Assembly: GCA_029939385.1 (NCBI GenBank)
Contig: JAOZSZ010000001.1
Coordinates: 1 to 20,987, forward strand
DNA from: Pontiella sp.
GTDB lineage: Bacteria; Verrucomicrobiota; Kiritimatiellia; Kiritimatiellales; Pontiellaceae
Length of the DNA stretch: 20,987 nucleotides
Direction of reading: 5' to 3'
The position numbers and the translations under genes are program-made. The first letter of the stretch is position 1. Each line of letters opens with the position of its first letter. The notes beneath the pieces are model-generated. The model was not told where the DNA came from and made no database searches. It worked only from the letters and a program-made list of their open reading frames with translations. Below are positions 1 to 7,108 of this stretch, piece by piece.

Positions 1-297
1 TCTAACTATCGTAATGCAGAGTTTGATCGGCTCTATGAATCTGTTCGTACGATGCTAAATACGCCGGAACGGACGGCGATTTATAAGGCGATGGCAAAAA
101 TAGTTATCGAAGAATGTCCGTGGATCTTTATGTATCAGCCGATGAGTTTTGAGCTTAAACATCATTGGGTTGAAAACTTTATACCTCACGACTTTCCGTA
201 TGGAACGGATCGGTATCTCCGGATTAATCATGCGAAATATCAACTATGGAACGAGTTGTATGGTGAAAAGAAACTAGACCTGTCGGGACGGGAATAA
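1..297 (+). CDS. Peptide ABC transporter substrate-binding protein, C-terminal fragment
   Basis: The first 98 codons in the window are open from base 1 and end in TAA; the gene starts upstream of the window. The reading matches the end of SBP_bac_5 (DppA/OppA/YejA-like) binding proteins: a stretch N-x-E-F-D-R-L, then a helix with P-E-R, then the near-diagnostic E-x-C-P-W-I-x-x-Y-Q-P strand (around bases 112-141). In this family the protein sits in the periplasm or on the outer face of the membrane and delivers oligopeptides or similar ligands to the permease pair. The first permease starts four bases after the stop, so this is the head of the importer operon. The ligand cannot be read from this fragment. 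The ATG at 52 is internal and is not the start. Confidence 0.85.
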   Translation, partial: SNYRNAEFDRLYESVRTMLNTPERTAIYKAMAKIVIEECPWIFMYQPMSFELKHHWVENFIPHDFPYGTDRYLRINHAKYQLWNELYGEKKLDLSGRE

Positions 298-301
298 ACC
301 T

Positions 302-1576
302 ATGTTGAAATACATTCTCAAAAGAATCATTCAGATGGTACCGACGGTAATCGGTGTCATCTTGCTGACTTTTGTTCTCTTCAATGTAGTCGGGGGTGAT
401 CTCGCCGCTGTGGCACTTGGTAAAAATGTTTCTCTCCAATCATTAGAGGACTTTGATGAACAGCGCGGGCTTAATAAACCCCTCTTTTTTGGATCCCGAT
501 CCACGACCCGAGCCTATGAGGACTATGATCTTTCTGCTGGCGCTGGGCGTTGGCGTGTTTGGAGTAATGCTCTATGGTCGGTTGAATCTGAAGCCATTAA
601 AATTCAGGCGAATACCCAAATCAATCCATTAGCTTTTGTATTAAAATCTGAACAGGAGTACGAATGGACACTCTCCTATCGTGGAAGGGGAACGCTTGCG
701 GGGAGCGCCTTAGATTCTAAGGGTTGGAAAACTCAGAAGATTCGATTTAAGGGGTCAGAATCTAGTGCGTTTCAGACCAAAGATCAAACGTTGGAAATTC
801 AAGCCCTTAAACTGCGCAAAGTGGTCACCAATCCATTTGATTCTCAATTGCTTTTTTATATCAAACAGTTGATGCGGGGGGATCTCGGAACCTCTGAATA
901 TTTTAAACAACCGGTCTCTAAATTATTAATCGATGGGATTATTCCTTCTCTATCACTAACGGTGCCGATCTTTTTTATTGGGGTCGTGGTATCGATCAGT
1001 CTTTCGTTAATCTGTTCCTTTTTTCGAGATACATGGATTGACCGGTTTTTGGTACTCATCTCTGTTGCACTCATGAGTATTAACTATTTGGTCTATATCG
1101 TGGCAGGCCAATATTTATTGGCCTATAAGTTGGGAGCATTTCCGGTTTGGGGTTATGAGTCATGGCGTTATCTTGTGTTGCCAGTTATCATTGGTGTCAT
1201 TAGCGGGCTTGGAGCAAATATTCGTTTTTATCGTACGGTGATGCTCGACGAAATGTATAAGGACTATGTGCGAACAGCCTTCGCCAAAGGTGTTTCTAAA
1301 TCACGTATTCTTTTTGTTCATGTGCTTAAAAATGCCATGATTCCGATTATTACCAATGTCGTGATTGCTATCCCATTTCTTTATACTGGCGCACTCCTTT
1401 TAGAAAGTTTCTTTGGTATCCCTGGGCTTGGCTATCTGGGCATTAACGCGATTCTTTCCTCCGATATTGATGTAGTGCGGGCGCTTGTTTTGATTGGAGC
1501 TCTTCTCTTTGTGGTGGCTAACCTTATAACTGACCTTTGCTATGCTGTGGTCGATCCACGCGTGAAACTGAAATAA
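302..1576 (+). CDS. ABC transporter permease, OppB/DppB/YejB-like, with a large extra domain
   Basis: This is an inner-membrane permease subunit of the peptide importer, 424 residues long against roughly 310-340 for typical OppB/DppB and about 364 for YejB. Residues 1-34 form the usual N-terminal anchor (helix about 12-34, then G-G-D). Residues 44-62 align with the usual region up to the G-L-x-x-P-L motif. The family sequence resumes only at about residue 181 with F-Y-I-K-Q-L-M-R-G-D-L-G. Between them lies an insert of about 115 residues (63-178), polar and rich in alternating hydrophobic residues as in beta strands. The remaining membrane helices follow, with the cytoplasmic EAA loop at about 321-350 (Y-V-R-T-A-x-A-K-G) that docks on the ATPases. 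The gap to the binding protein is 4 bases and to the second permease 4 bases. Family assignment is firm; the insert's role is unknown. Confidence 0.92.
   Translation: MLKYILKRIIQMVPTVIGVILLTFVLFNVVGGDLAAVALGKNVSLQSLEDFDEQRGLNKPLFFGSRSTTRAYEDYDLSAGAGRWRVWSNALWSVESEAIKIQANTQINPLAFVLKSEQEYEWTLSYRGRGTLAGSALDSKGWKTQKIRFKGSESSAFQTKDQTLEIQALKLRKVVTNPFDSQLLFYIKQLMRGDLGTSEYFKQPVSKLLIDGIIPSLSLTVPIFFIGVVVSISLSLICSFFRDTWIDRFLVLISVALMSINYLVYIVAGQYLLAYKLGAFPVWGYESWRYLVLPVIIGVISGLGANIRFYRTVMLDEMYKDYVRTAFAKGVSKSRILFVHVLKNAMIPIITNVVIAIPFLYTGALLLESFFGIPGLGYLGINAILSSDIDVVRALVLIGALLFVVANLITDLCYAVVDPRVKLK
488..835 (+). other. Extra extracytoplasmic domain inserted in the OppB-like permease
   Basis: This is the part of the permease gene (residues 63-178) that has no counterpart in ordinary OppB/DppB. 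Flanking sequence on both sides fits the family, so it is an in-frame insertion and not a frameshift. It is rich in Trp, Ser, Thr and Lys, has no hydrophobic helix, and shows alternating patterns that suggest a small beta-sandwich. By the known topology of OppB it would lie outside the cytoplasm between helices 1 and 2, facing the binding protein. I do not recognise the fold. Confidence 0.6.
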
Positions 1577-1580
1577 AACC

Positions 1581-2462
1581 ATGACGATTGAAAAAGGACA
1601 GAGTCTGTGGGGCGATGCTTGGCAACGATTGAAGAAAAATCGGTTAGCCATGGTTTGTCTTGGGCTGGTAATCCTCTTTACCTTGCTTGCCATATACGGC
1701 GAAGGGGTCTTCCGTTATTATGATTTTAGAGACATCACTCCTTCTTATCAAAAGGTTAATTTAGATGACGCCTATCAACCTCCTAACATGATGCATTGGA
1801 TGGGGACCGATGGGCTGGGGCGCGATGTTATGGCGCGACTCATTCAGGGCGTCCGTATCGCCTATATGGTAGGTATCATTACCTCACTAATTGCCATTCC
1901 AATTGGTGTGTTTTTCGGCTGTTTGGCTGGCTATTTTGGTGGGCGCGTCGATGATTTTATTGTGTGGCTCTATTCCACTTTTGCTTCCATGCCCGGACTT
2001 CTCTTCATTCTTGCCATCGCAATGATTGTGGGTAAGGGGTTGCTTGGAATCTTTCTCGGCATTGGCCTAACCACGTGGGTGGGAATTTGCCGGTTGGTAC
2101 GTGGTGAGGTCATTAAGCACAAAGAGCAGACCTATGTGCAGGCGGCAAAGGCACTGGGGCTCAGTTCAGGGCGCATCATTGCGCGGCACATTCTCCCCAA
2201 TATTATGCATGTGATCATTGTCACCTTTACCCTGCGTTTCCCGGCGGCCATTGGCACGGAAGTGTTCATGAGTTTTCTGGGGATCGGAGTGCAGGGTGAG
2301 CCCTCGTGGGGATTAATGATCAACTCCGCCCGCATGCGCCTCTGGCAGGGCATGTGGTGGGAAATGACGTTCGTAACGCTGGCGGTGTTTTTGCTCGTAC
2401 TGGCATTTAATCTATTCGGTGATGCCTTGCGCGACGCCTTAGACCCAAGGCTGAATGACTAA
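1581..2462 (+). CDS. ABC transporter permease, OppC/DppC/YejE-like
   Basis: Second permease of the importer, 293 residues, normal for OppC/DppC. The cytoplasmic N-terminus with W-x-x-x-x-K-N-R is the OppC_N domain, followed by helix 1 (about residues 24-40). The strongly conserved H-x-M-G-T-D-x-L-G-R-D motif follows at about 72-82. Further membrane helices surround the EAA loop (Y-V-Q-A-A-K-A-L-G, with the closing I-L-P-N). The end, D-P-R-L-N-D, is also typical. It pairs with the upstream permease to form the channel. Its stop codon overlaps the next start by one base (TAATG), so translation of the ATPase is probably coupled. Confidence 0.95.
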   Translation: MTIEKGQSLWGDAWQRLKKNRLAMVCLGLVILFTLLAIYGEGVFRYYDFRDITPSYQKVNLDDAYQPPNMMHWMGTDGLGRDVMARLIQGVRIAYMVGIITSLIAIPIGVFFGCLAGYFGGRVDDFIVWLYSTFASMPGLLFILAIAMIVGKGLLGIFLGIGLTTWVGICRLVRGEVIKHKEQTYVQAAKALGLSSGRIIARHILPNIMHVIIVTFTLRFPAAIGTEVFMSFLGIGVQGEPSWGLMINSARMRLWQGMWWEMTFVTLAVFLLVLAFNLFGDALRDALDPRLND

Positions 2463-3259
2463 TGACGGATATGAATGATATTCTAGTGGTACGGGACCTA
2501 AGCATCCATTTTGGGCAGGGCGATGAGCGGGTAAAAGCGGTGGACGGAATTTCCTTCAGAGTGGGGCGCGGTGAAACCGTTGCACTGGTTGGAGAAAGCG
2601 GAAGTGGAAAAAGTATCAGTGCGGCCTCGCTCACCAAACTTGCTCCGCGTGCAGCAAAGTATGTGAAAGGCTCTATTTGCTTCAAAGGGCAAGAGATTCT
2701 CGCGCTATCTGAGCGTGAATTACGCAAGATTCGCGGTCGTCAAATCGCCTATATATTTCAAGAACCTATGGTTTCGCTCAACCCCGTCTTTACGGTGGGT
2801 TGGCAGATTGAAGAGGCCATTAAGTTGCACCAAAAGGGTATTCATCGGAAAGCGGAAGTCCGGCGACTTCTCCGGCTTGTTCATCTTCCCGATCGCTTAG
2901 TCTCGGCCTATCCGCACCAGATGAGTGGAGGTCAATTGCAACGCTGCGTGATTGCTATGGCACTAGCTTGTTCTCCCGATTTGCTCGTTGCTGATGAACC
3001 CACCACTGCGCTCGACGTCACCGTTCAACGCGAAATCCTAAATCTGCTTGCTGAACTTCGTGAAACAGTGGGGCTTTCTATCTTAATGATCACCCATAAT
3101 TTCGGGATTGTTGCTGATTTAGCCAGTCGAGTCTACGTTATGAAAAAAGGCATTATTGTAGAAGAAGGCACAACTAAACAGGTGCTTTACAATCCACAAC
3201 ACAACTATACGAAACAACTCATGGCCGCCGTTCCTCGCTTGCATCCGGTAAAAAAATAA
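2462..3259 (+). CDS. Peptide ABC transporter ATP-binding protein, OppD/DppD-like, short form
   Basis: Cytoplasmic ATPase that powers the importer. Visible motifs are Walker A (G-E-S-G-S-G-K-S, residues 44-51), the Q-loop with F-Q-E-P-M, the signature M-S-G-G-Q-L-Q-R, Walker B L-L-V-A-D-E-P-T-T-A-L-D, and the switch His in I-T-H-N-F. It is 265 residues long, while OppD/DppD are usually about 320-340. The sequence stops just after the Y-T-K-Q-L-M-A-A-V-P-R motif that opens the oligo_HPY tail, so the Cys-containing tail of longer homologues is absent. The start overlaps the previous stop by one base. A second Met at codon 4 is an alternative start. Confidence 0.93.
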   Translation: MTDMNDILVVRDLSIHFGQGDERVKAVDGISFRVGRGETVALVGESGSGKSISAASLTKLAPRAAKYVKGSICFKGQEILALSERELRKIRGRQIAYIFQEPMVSLNPVFTVGWQIEEAIKLHQKGIHRKAEVRRLLRLVHLPDRLVSAYPHQMSGGQLQRCVIAMALACSPDLLVADEPTTALDVTVQREILNLLAELRETVGLSILMITHNFGIVADLASRVYVMKKGIIVEEGTTKQVLYNPQHNYTKQLMAAVPRLHPVKK

Positions 3260-3260
3260 A

Positions 3261-4028
3261 ATGAAACCACTTCTTAATATTGAAAAATTAAATGTCATTT
3301 ATGGCCAAGGAAGGAGTTCCGTGCATGCCGTAAAAGAGGTTTCAATGCAGATTCACTCGGGCGAACTTTTTGGGTTGGTTGGTGAAAGTGGGTGTGGAAA
3401 AAGTTCGTTAAGCAAAGCCATCATCCGATTGGTTGATCCTTCCTCTGGAAAAATTATTTTTAAAGATACGAATGTTGCTCACCTCAAAGGCAAGGCTCTA
3501 AAAACGTATCGTCAAGAAGTGCAAATGATTTTTCAGGATCCGTATGGGTCACTCAACCCTCGCATGAAGGTGGGGAATGCTATTATCGATGTACTCTTAG
3601 TTCACCGAATAGGAAGCTCTTCGGCCGAACGAAAGGAACGAGTGGTCGATCTCTTTGAGTCTGTCGGGCTGGAAGCGGATTGGGCTTGGCGCTATCCGCA
3701 CGAATTTAGTGGGGGACAACGTCAACGAATTTGTATTGCTCGCGCGTTAGCCTTGGGGCCTGATTTGCTGGTGGCCGATGAACCGGTATCCGCGCTCGAT
3801 GTTTCCGTTCAAGCGGAGATCCTTGATTTATTAGAAGAACTACGCACCGTACGTAAATTAGCATTTTTATTCGTCAGCCACGATCTGGCTGTTGTTCGAA
3901 ATATCTGTGATCGTGTGGCGGTAATGTATCACGGAGAAATTGTTGAGACCGGCCCTGTTGCTGATGTTATCGATGATCCGCAACATGAATATACCCGCAA
4001 ACTTCTCGCCGCAGTTCCTTCTTTTTAA
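3261..4028 (+). CDS. Peptide ABC transporter ATP-binding protein, OppF/DppF-like, short form
   Basis: Second ATPase of the importer, expected to form a heterodimer with the OppD-like protein. Walker A is G-E-S-G-C-G-K-S (residues 41-48). The Q-loop F-Q-D-P-Y-G-S-L-N-P is the OppF/DppF form. The signature is F-S-G-G-Q-R-Q-R, Walker B is L-L-V-A-D-E-P-V-S-A-L-D, and the switch His is in V-S-H-D-L. At 255 residues it ends right after Y-T-R-K-L-L-A-A-V-P, so like its partner it lacks most of the C-terminal extension. One base separates it from the previous stop. Its TAA overlaps the TAA of rnc on the other strand (shared TTAA at 4025-4028), leaving no room for a terminator between the convergent operons. 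Confidence 0.94.
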   Translation: MKPLLNIEKLNVIYGQGRSSVHAVKEVSMQIHSGELFGLVGESGCGKSSLSKAIIRLVDPSSGKIIFKDTNVAHLKGKALKTYRQEVQMIFQDPYGSLNPRMKVGNAIIDVLLVHRIGSSSAERKERVVDLFESVGLEADWAWRYPHEFSGGQRQRICIARALALGPDLLVADEPVSALDVSVQAEILDLLEELRTVRKLAFLFVSHDLAVVRNICDRVAVMYHGEIVETGPVADVIDDPQHEYTRKLLAAVPSF

Positions 4029-4720
4029 TCGAGCCCTTTTGTTAACTCCTTTAAGGCTTGGAGGGCGGCCCGACGTTCCGCTTCGCGTTTGCTTCCCGCG
4101 GAAGCTTTCCATGTTTTCTTACACGCGGTGACTTCTTTTGTAAAAATGCGATTGTGCTCTGGGCCAACTATTTCCGTAGTTTTATATTCAGGAATTCCGA
4201 AGCCATGGCTTTGGGTATATTCTTGAAGATCCCCTTTCGGATTGCTCTGGACGGTGGCCGATTTTAGCCCTTCAAGTTCGGGGAGAAATACCTTTTTAAA
4301 AATCTTATTTACGGCGCGAGCTCCCCCGTCGATCCATGCCGCACCAATAAGAGCTTCTACCCCATCGGCAAGATTAGAAGCACGCGTGGCTCCGCCATTT
4401 TTTTCTTCCCCATGACCCAGGCGTAGGTACGGGCCAATTCCGAGAGTTGCACCGATCTGTGCCAGTTTGCGATCTTCCGTTAAGCGGCTTCGCAGTTGGC
4501 TCATATCGCCTTCGCGTGCGGTGGGATTGTTTTTAAAAAGATACTCGGCCGAAATGAGACTAAGTACAGCATCGCCAAGATATTCAAGGCGCTGATTATC
4601 ATCTTTTGCTTCCGTATTTTCGTAGCGAAAGGAGGGATGCGTCAGCGCTAATTCTAAGTTCGATTTTTTTTTAAACCGGTAACCAATAGCTTGCTCAAGG
4701 ATGCGGTGGTTCATTTTCAT
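4025..4720 (-). CDS. rnc: Ribonuclease III
   Basis: Double-strand-specific endoribonuclease that processes rRNA precursors and structured mRNAs; 231 residues, the usual size. The N-terminal catalytic domain carries the family signature as N-Q-R-L-E-Y-L-G-D-A-V-L (residues 42-53), with catalytic E46 and D50. The second metal-site pair lies in L-A-D-G-V-E-A-L-I-G-A. The C-terminal double-stranded RNA-binding domain spans about residues 155-228 (N-P-K-G-D-L-Q-E-Y start, S-K-R-E-A-E-R-R-A-A end). The first acidic residue of the signature (E38 in E. coli) is Gln here. The start overlaps the stop of the upstream methyltransferase by one base (TAATG on the minus strand), which argues for coupled translation; Met3 is an alternative start. 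Confidence 0.96.
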   Translation of the reverse strand: MKMNHRILEQAIGYRFKKKSNLELALTHPSFRYENTEAKDDNQRLEYLGDAVLSLISAEYLFKNNPTAREGDMSQLRSRLTEDRKLAQIGATLGIGPYLRLGHGEEKNGGATRASNLADGVEALIGAAWIDGGARAVNKIFKKVFLPELEGLKSATVQSNPKGDLQEYTQSHGFGIPEYKTTEIVGPEHNRIFTKEVTACKKTWKASAGSKREAERRAALQALKELTKGLD

Positions 4721-5604
4721 TAGAAGGGCGCAGCCGTTCCGATTTTAGTGTTAATGGCGGCCTCGGCGATAGAGCGGCCATCAATCAGCTTGGGGGTTGT
4801 GCGGGGTCGCCAGTGGCGCCGCCGACTTTTAATTAGCATCTTGTGCCCGGGTAGAAATTCTATTTTTGAAAAGATCCAAAGCAGGGGGTAAGTGATACTC
4901 GCAAGCGCATAAATCTTTCGATAATTGTAGAGTTCATTTTCTCCTATTTTTTCACGCAACATCCAATAAGAGTTGTTAAAGATTAGTTTCTGTACAAACT
5001 CACCCAGAGTCGCCAAGGATTCGAGCAGGCCGTTCGAATAGAAAAAGGTTTCGGGAACATCAAATCCATCCTTTAAAATGGTATAGAGCTCAGTGCTTGT
5101 ATACCCATTTCGCTTTTGTCCTTTAGAAATCGGGGAGACACTCAATAGATATTGTAATAGGGCGGTAATACTAATCGGTCGGCGGCATTCTTCGCTGATA
5201 ATAACCCATCCATCGCTTTTGAGCACACGATGACATTCGCGGATAAAATCCTGGTCCGCTGCAATTCCTTTAAGAGCATCGATAATCACCACCTTATCAA
5301 AGGTATGATCATCGAAGGGAAGCTTGCTATGATCCATGATCACAATGGGATCGTTAATATTATATCCTATAGAATCGGCCGCATTTTTGGTGGAGACTGC
5401 GGTTTTCCAGCTTCCGCCAAGCGATCGCAAATGGGCGCTCATGATGCCATCACCTGCACTGATTTCTAAGCATTGAGCATTGACAGACGAACCCACTAGA
5501 TTCTCAATCTTTTTTGATTTTCGGATGCGACGAATGGACCGTTTGAACAGTTTCTCCTGCCAAATCTGTACTTCATTATCTAAATTATCGTTTGTTTCTC
5601 TCAT
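4720..5604 (-). CDS. Class I SAM-dependent methyltransferase, substrate unknown
   Basis: 294 residues. The Rossmann-type core occupies about residues 38-145. Motif I reads L-E-I-S-A-G-D-G, binding SAM. The acidic/Asp-rich segment D-H-S-K-L-P-F-D-D-H-T-F-D-K-V-V is the familiar Methyltransf_11 pattern before the central strand. R-E-C-H-R-V-L-K-S-D-G-W follows as the post-catalytic helix and turn. The C-terminal half is not recognised; it includes a hydrophobic stretch (Y-P-L-L-W-I-F) followed by a very basic run (K-S-R-R-R-H-W-R-P-R), which may contact RNA, nucleotides or membrane. It lies between mtaB and rnc on one strand (39-base gap before it, 1-base overlap after it), so an RNA-related role is possible, but only by context. 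No clear ribosome binding site is seen. Confidence 0.75.
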   Translation of the reverse strand: MRETNDNLDNEVQIWQEKLFKRSIRRIRKSKKIENLVGSSVNAQCLEISAGDGIMSAHLRSLGGSWKTAVSTKNAADSIGYNINDPIVIMDHSKLPFDDHTFDKVVIIDALKGIAADQDFIRECHRVLKSDGWVIISEECRRPISITALLQYLLSVSPISKGQKRNGYTSTELYTILKDGFDVPETFFYSNGLLESLATLGEFVQKLIFNNSYWMLREKIGENELYNYRKIYALASITYPLLWIFSKIEFLPGHKMLIKSRRRHWRPRTTPKLIDGRSIAEAAINTKIGTAAPF

Positions 5605-5643
5605 AATTGAATGACCTAAGGGTATAGGAGGAGTGCTTGGTGA

Positions 5644-6921
5644 TCAAAGAATATTTATTCCAGAAATGCCGATAGTACTAACTTTTTCCACACGAATAGA
5701 AACAATTTTCCCGCGCAAATCTTCATCAGAGGGAAACTGTACCGGAATATAGTGCTCAGAATAGCCCTGTGCTATTCCCTCTTTTGTGCGTTCGACTAAT
5801 ACATCAACCTGTTTTCCTAAAAATTGCTGGTGATAGGCCTGTGCCATTTCGTTGCCGAGCATTCGTAACTGTTCGCTTCGTTTCGAGGCAACGGTTCCAT
5901 TGATTTGTCCCTTCATTTTTGCGGCGGTCGTTTTGGGACGGGGGGAATAAGTGAAAAGGTGCATTTGCGAAAATCCAATCTTTTTACAAAAGGCATAGCT
6001 TTCCTCGAAATAGGCGAGGGTTTCGCCGGGGAAGCCAACAATGACATCGGTTGTGAAGGCCGGGTTCTTGAGTGCGGCGCGGGCACGCTTGACGGCAGAG
6101 AAATATTCTTCAGCGGTGTAGCCGCGTTGCATGCCATGCAATACCGACTCGGAGCCGGACTGTAATGAAAGATGGAGATGAGGCATAATATTAGGAGAGG
6201 CCGCCCATACTTCTAAAAGCTCTTTTGTCAGCTCTCCTGGATGTAAGCTTGAAAGCCGGATCCTTCCTATATTTGGAACCTTCACAAGGTGATGAAGTAG
6301 ATCGGCCAGTGAGGAATTATGGTCTCGGCCATAGAGCCCAACGCTTACACCGGTCACCACAATTTCTCGATATCCCTTTTGGGTGAGAAGGGTGGCTTCA
6401 TCTAGGGCTGCTTTGATCGTTTTATCGCGCGGTTCTTTGCGCAATTGAGGAACAATGCAGAATGAACATCCAATGTCGCAACCATCTTGTACTTTTAGAA
6501 AGGCTCGCGTGTGATCTCCAAAATCAGTGACAGGAAAGGCATCGGTTTTTATATTTTTGGCAAGGCCCGTATTCGGTAAGGGAAACTGTTCAAGCCGTTC
6601 CGCGAGATGCTGGAGCCAATCCATTCCTGCAGGAATTCGAAAAACGGGCTCTTGATCGACTTGGGTTAACTCATCCGTTGCGGCGCAACCCGTCACGACA
6701 ATGCGGGCAAGAGGGTGGTTCCGTTGCATTCTCCGAATAATCTGACGCGACTTTTGCGCCGCCGCTGCAGTGACTCCGCAGGTATGAATAAGGATTAAAT
6801 CTACAGCATTCGCTTCTTTTGCTTTATGCAGACCATAGCCTTCGAGCAATTGTTCGATTTGTCGGGCATCATATTGGTTGACCTTACAACCAAGCACCTT
6901 CACTAAATAGGTCTTCAGCAT
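5644..6921 (-). CDS. mtaB: tRNA t6A methylthiotransferase (MtaB-like radical SAM enzyme)
   Basis: In this family the enzyme adds a methylthio group to t6A at position 37 of tRNAs (ms2t6A). The N-terminal domain has the MtaB/MiaB cysteines in L-G-C-K-V-N-Q-Y, T-C-G-V-T and V-T-G-C-A-A, which bind the auxiliary iron-sulfur cluster. The radical SAM motif is C-D-I-G-C-S-F-C, preceded by K-V-Q-D-G. A C-terminal TRAM-like region ends the protein. L-G-C-K-V-N-Q-Y rather than a MiaB/RimO-type sequence favours MtaB. I start at the ATG at 6921 (425 residues), which puts L-G-C-K ten residues in, as in homologues. The reading frame stays open upstream to a TTG at 7002, but those extra residues look unrelated. 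An AAGGA sits only about one base before the chosen ATG, closer than normal, so the start is not certain. Confidence 0.9.
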   Translation of the reverse strand: MLKTYLVKVLGCKVNQYDARQIEQLLEGYGLHKAKEANAVDLILIHTCGVTAAAAQKSRQIIRRMQRNHPLARIVVTGCAATDELTQVDQEPVFRIPAGMDWLQHLAERLEQFPLPNTGLAKNIKTDAFPVTDFGDHTRAFLKVQDGCDIGCSFCIVPQLRKEPRDKTIKAALDEATLLTQKGYREIVVTGVSVGLYGRDHNSSLADLLHHLVKVPNIGRIRLSSLHPGELTKELLEVWAASPNIMPHLHLSLQSGSESVLHGMQRGYTAEEYFSAVKRARAALKNPAFTTDVIVGFPGETLAYFEESYAFCKKIGFSQMHLFTYSPRPKTTAAKMKGQINGTVASKRSEQLRMLGNEMAQAYHQQFLGKQVDVLVERTKEGIAQGYSEHYIPVQFPSDEDLRGKIVSIRVEKVSTIGISGINIL

Positions 6922-7061
6922 ATCCTTAATCCATTTTATTTTCTTATCGCAAAGCAGAGCTCTTACTGTTTGATGAAAATTGAAGCAAGCCGGAATATTC
7001 AATAGTGGGCTAAGATTAAGTTTATGGATCCTCTTTTTATTATCGAGACGCTTTCAATAGA

Positions 7062-7067
7062 TATAAT
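7062..7067 (+). promoter_or_regulatory. Candidate -10 box upstream of trpA
   Basis: A perfect TATAAT lies 41 bases before the trpA start in the divergent mtaB-trpA spacer. The -35 side is poor: TTATCG at 7040-7045 with a 16-base spacer matches TTGACA at only three positions. The call rests on the -10 box and its position. The spacer (6922-7108, 187 bases) shows no attenuator, leader peptide with Trp codons or other clear element. Confidence 0.4.
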
Positions 7068-7108
7068 TTTACGTAAGATGCCTTCTCAATTTAATTGCAG
7101 AGAAATAG

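Noticed and set aside
6922..7002. Extension of mtaB to the in-frame TTG at 7002
   Set aside because: The extra 27 residues do not resemble the family, TTG is a rare start, and the ATG at 6921 puts the conserved L-G-C-K-V-N-Q at the usual distance.
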